The notes beneath the pieces were generated by a model. It had not been told where the DNA came from and ran no database searches. It was given only the letters and a program-made list of their open reading frames with translations. Shown piece after piece: positions 61,606 through 64,000 of a stretch of 64,000 bases of DNA (the first letter of the stretch is position 1; the number at the start of each line of letters is the position of its first letter). The DNA comes from Hydractinia symbiolongicarpus (lineage: Eukaryota; Cnidaria; Hydrozoa; Anthoathecata; Hydractiniidae): NCBI RefSeq assembly GCF_029227915.1, contig NC_079885.1, positions 620,001 through 684,000 of the forward strand, given 5' to 3'. A program made the position numbers and the translations under genes.

Positions 61606-63421
61606 TTTCTTTGTATACTTTTGACTATACGTGCCGAGTCTGGGGTTTACGGGAAATCGCGGGTTTTCGTTTTCCGGCGATTAAACCTCTTTCATTAAGC
61701 GTCTCATCAAAAATGAAAACATTTTTGAAAACTACAAGTCTCATGGGCTTTAGTGGTGAAAGAATAATTTAAAAAATCGTTCGGGAAATGAGTTTACACC
61801 CTGGGTACTTTCTTATTATACTTTTGACTATACGGGCCGAGTCCGGGATTTACGGGAAATCGCGGATTTTCGTTTGCCGGCGTTTAAACTTCTTTTATTC
61901 AGCGTCCCATCAAATATGAAAATATTTTTGAAAACTACAAGTCTCATGCGTTTAGTGGTAAAAAAATAATATAAAAAATCGCTCGGGAAATGAGTTTACT
62001 CCCTGGGTACTTTCTTTTTATACTTTTGACTATACGGGTCAAGCCCGGGATTTACGGGAAATCGCGGGTTTTCGTTTGCCGGCGATTAAACTTCTTTTAT
62101 TCAGCGTCTCATCAAAAATGAAAACATTTTTAAAAACTACAAGTCTTATGCGTTTTTGTGGTGAAAAAATAATTTAAAAAATCGTTCTGGAAATGAGTTT
62201 ACTCCCTGGGTACTTTCTTTGTATACTTTTGACTATACGGGCCGAGTCCGGGATTTACGGGAAATCGCGGGTTTTCGTTTGCCGGCGATTAAACTTCTTT
62301 TGTTCAGCGTCTCATCAAAAATGAAAACATTTTTAAAAACTACAAGTCTCATGCGTTTTAGTGGTGAAAAAGTAATTTAAAAAATCGTTCGGGAAATGAA
62401 TTTACTCCCTGGGTACTTTCTTTGTATACTTTCGACTATACGGGCCAAGCCCAGGATTTACGAGAAATCGCGGGTTTTCGTTTGCCGGCGATTAAACTTC
62501 TTTTATTCAGCGTCTCATCAAAAATGAAAACATTTTTGAAAACTACAAGTCTCATGCGTTTTAGTGGTGAAAAAATAATTTAAAAAATCGTTCGGGAAAT
62601 GAGTTTAATCCCTGGATACTTTCTTTGTATACTTTTGACTATACGTGCCGAGTCTGGGGTTTACGGGAAATCGCGGGTTTTCGTTTTCCGGCGATTAAAC
62701 CTCTTTCATTAAGCGAAATGAAAACATTTTTGAAAACTACAAGTCTCATGGGCTTTAGTGGTGAAAGAATAATTTAAAAAATCGTTCGGGAAATGAGTTT
62801 ACACCCTGGGTACTTTCTTATTATACTTTTGACTATACGGGCCGAGTCCGGGATTTACGGGAAATCGCGGATTTTCGTTTGCCGGCGTTTAAACTTCTTT
62901 TATTCAGCGTCCCATCAAATATGAAAATATTTTTGAAAACTACAAGTCTCATGCGTTTAGTGGTAAAAAAATAATATAAAAAATCGCTCGGGAAATGAGT
63001 TTACTCCCTGGGTACTTTCTTTTTATACTTTTGACTATACGGGCCGAGTCCGGGATTTACGGGAAATCGCGGGTTTTCGTTTGCCGGCGATTAAACTTCT
63101 TTTATTCAGCGTCTCATCAAAAATGAAAACATTTTTAAAAACTACAAGTCTCATGCGTTTTAATGGTGAAAAAGTAATTTAAAAAATCGTTCGGGAAATG
63201 AATTTACTCCCTGGGTACTTTCTTTGTATACTTTTGACTATACGGACCAAGCCCAGGATTTACGAGAAATCGCGGGTTTTCGTTTGCCGGCGATTAAACT
63301 TCTTTTATTCAGCGTCTCATCAAAAATGAAAACATTTTTGAAAACTACAAGTCTCATGCGTTTTAGTGGTGAAAAAATAATGTAAAAAATCGTTCGGGAA
63401 ATGAGTTTAATCCCTGGATAC
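61606..63421 (-). repeat. 1014-bp block and its shortened 802-bp copy
   Basis: 61606-62619 has five monomers (203+202+203+203+203). 62620-63421 has four (194+202+203+203). Shared marks are ATACGTGCCGAGTCTGGGG, CGGCGTTTAAAC and AAATCGCTCGGG. The copy has a 9-bp loss at about 62716 (TTAAGCGAAATG) and lacks one monomer: 63016-63218 starts like 62011 (TTCTTTTTATAC) and ends like 62416 (GTAATTT...GAATTTACTCC), a fusion of two neighbours. Confidence 0.86.
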
Positions 63422-64000
63422 TTTCTTTGTATACTTTTGACTATACGGGCCAAGCCAGGATTTACGGGAAATCGCGGGTTTTCTTTTATTCAGCGTCTCA
63501 TCAAAAATGAAAACATTTTTAAAAACTACAAGTCTTATGCGTTTTAGTGGTGAAAAAATAATTTAAAAAATCGTTCTGGAAATGAATTTACTCCCTGGGT
63601 ACTTTCTTTGTATACTTTTGACTATACGGACCGAGTCCGGGATTTACGGGAAATCGCAGGTTTTCGTTTGCCGGCGATTAAACTGCTTTTATTCAGCGTC
63701 TCATCAAAAATGAAAACATTTTTAAAAACTACAAGTCTTATGCGTTTTTGTGGTGAAAAAATAATTTAAAAAATCGTTCTGGAAATGAGTTTACTCCCTG
63801 GGTACTTTCTTTGTATACTTTTGACTATACGGGCCGAGTCCGGGATTTACGGGAAATCGCGGGTTTTCGTTTGCCGGCGATTAAACTTCTTTTATTCAGC
63901 GTCTCATCAAAAATGAAAACATTTTTAAAAACTACAAGTCTCATGCGTTTTAGTGGTGAAAAAGTAATTTAAAAAATCGTTCGGGAAATGAATTTACTCC
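63422..64000 (-). repeat. Terminal monomers of the window
   Basis: 63422-63602 is a 181-bp deletion-class monomer, 63603-63805 a 203-bp copy, and 63806-64000 is cut by the window end. The last ~285 bases repeat the sequence next to the flip (32646-32930). The array clearly continues beyond the window. Confidence 0.85.

Larger units (their letters stand above)
32646..64000 (-). repeat. Satellite array, right arm (inverted monomers)
   Basis: This is the same satellite as in the left arm, with every monomer in reverse orientation. Boundaries show as GGGTAC ending at 32736, 32939, 33142, 33344, 33547 and so on to 63805. It carries the same monomer classes as the left arm, including the 181/182-bp deletion class, the class with TAATAAG before the boundary, and the 202-bp class that reads ACCACTAAACG instead of ACCACTAAAACG. 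It runs off the right end of the window. HOR organisation is stronger than in the left arm, with 1196-bp hexamers and long-range copies 5370 and 15223 bp apart. I found no gene or transposable element in it. Confidence 0.97.

Noticed and set aside
1-64000. CRISPR-like array (regular repeats)
   Set aside because: There are no unique spacers: the whole 203-bp period is repeated, so this is a tandem satellite, not repeat-spacer DNA.
1-64000. Naming the satellite family or species
   Set aside because: I do not recognise the monomer. A consensus search against repeat databases would decide this and I cannot run it.

Overview
The window is satellite DNA from end to end. About 318 copies of one AT-rich monomer, most often 203 bp, are joined head to tail. 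I see no gene, RNA gene, transposon, CRISPR array or unique sequence. A homogenised tandem array this long, with a monomer close to one nucleosome repeat and many layers of unequal-exchange products, points to eukaryotic heterochromatin (pericentromeric, centromeric, subtelomeric or a sex/B chromosome). I do not recognise the satellite family and cannot name the organism.

Layout. I take the monomer's forward direction as the one starting with GTACCC. From 1 to about 32645 every monomer runs forward on the + strand. At 32642-32645 the array flips, and from 32646 to 64000 every monomer runs on the - strand. Both window ends lie inside the array. The flip is a near-palindrome with a spacer of only 15 bp.

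Left arm: 1-6634 holds nested 1014-bp and 797-bp blocks (offsets 797, 1811, 1405). 6635-17262 is a looser mixture with one 97-bp truncated monomer (12308-12404) and local 203, 606, 808 and 1013-bp duplications. 17263-20508 has 609/811-bp units. 20509-24360 has 608/811-bp units. 25963-28965 has a hexamer and two 994-bp copies. 29169-31922 has 587-bp trimers in a 1580-bp super-unit. Right arm: 35375-40444 has 609/811-bp units. 40445-48120 has 1196-bp hexamers nested in a 5370-bp duplication. 48388-54996 has shuffled copies of other blocks. 56217-59217 has a second 1196-bp repeat family. 61606-63421 has a 1014-bp block and its shortened copy.

Main conclusion. At least three multi-monomer blocks with the same monomer order and the same private variants occur in both arms in opposite orientation (called X, H and Y below), but at different distances from the flip and in different copy numbers. 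This fits an inverted duplication or inversion of an already structured array, followed by separate expansion and contraction of each arm. The many short open reading frames are by-products of the repeated monomer and I do not call any of them a gene.
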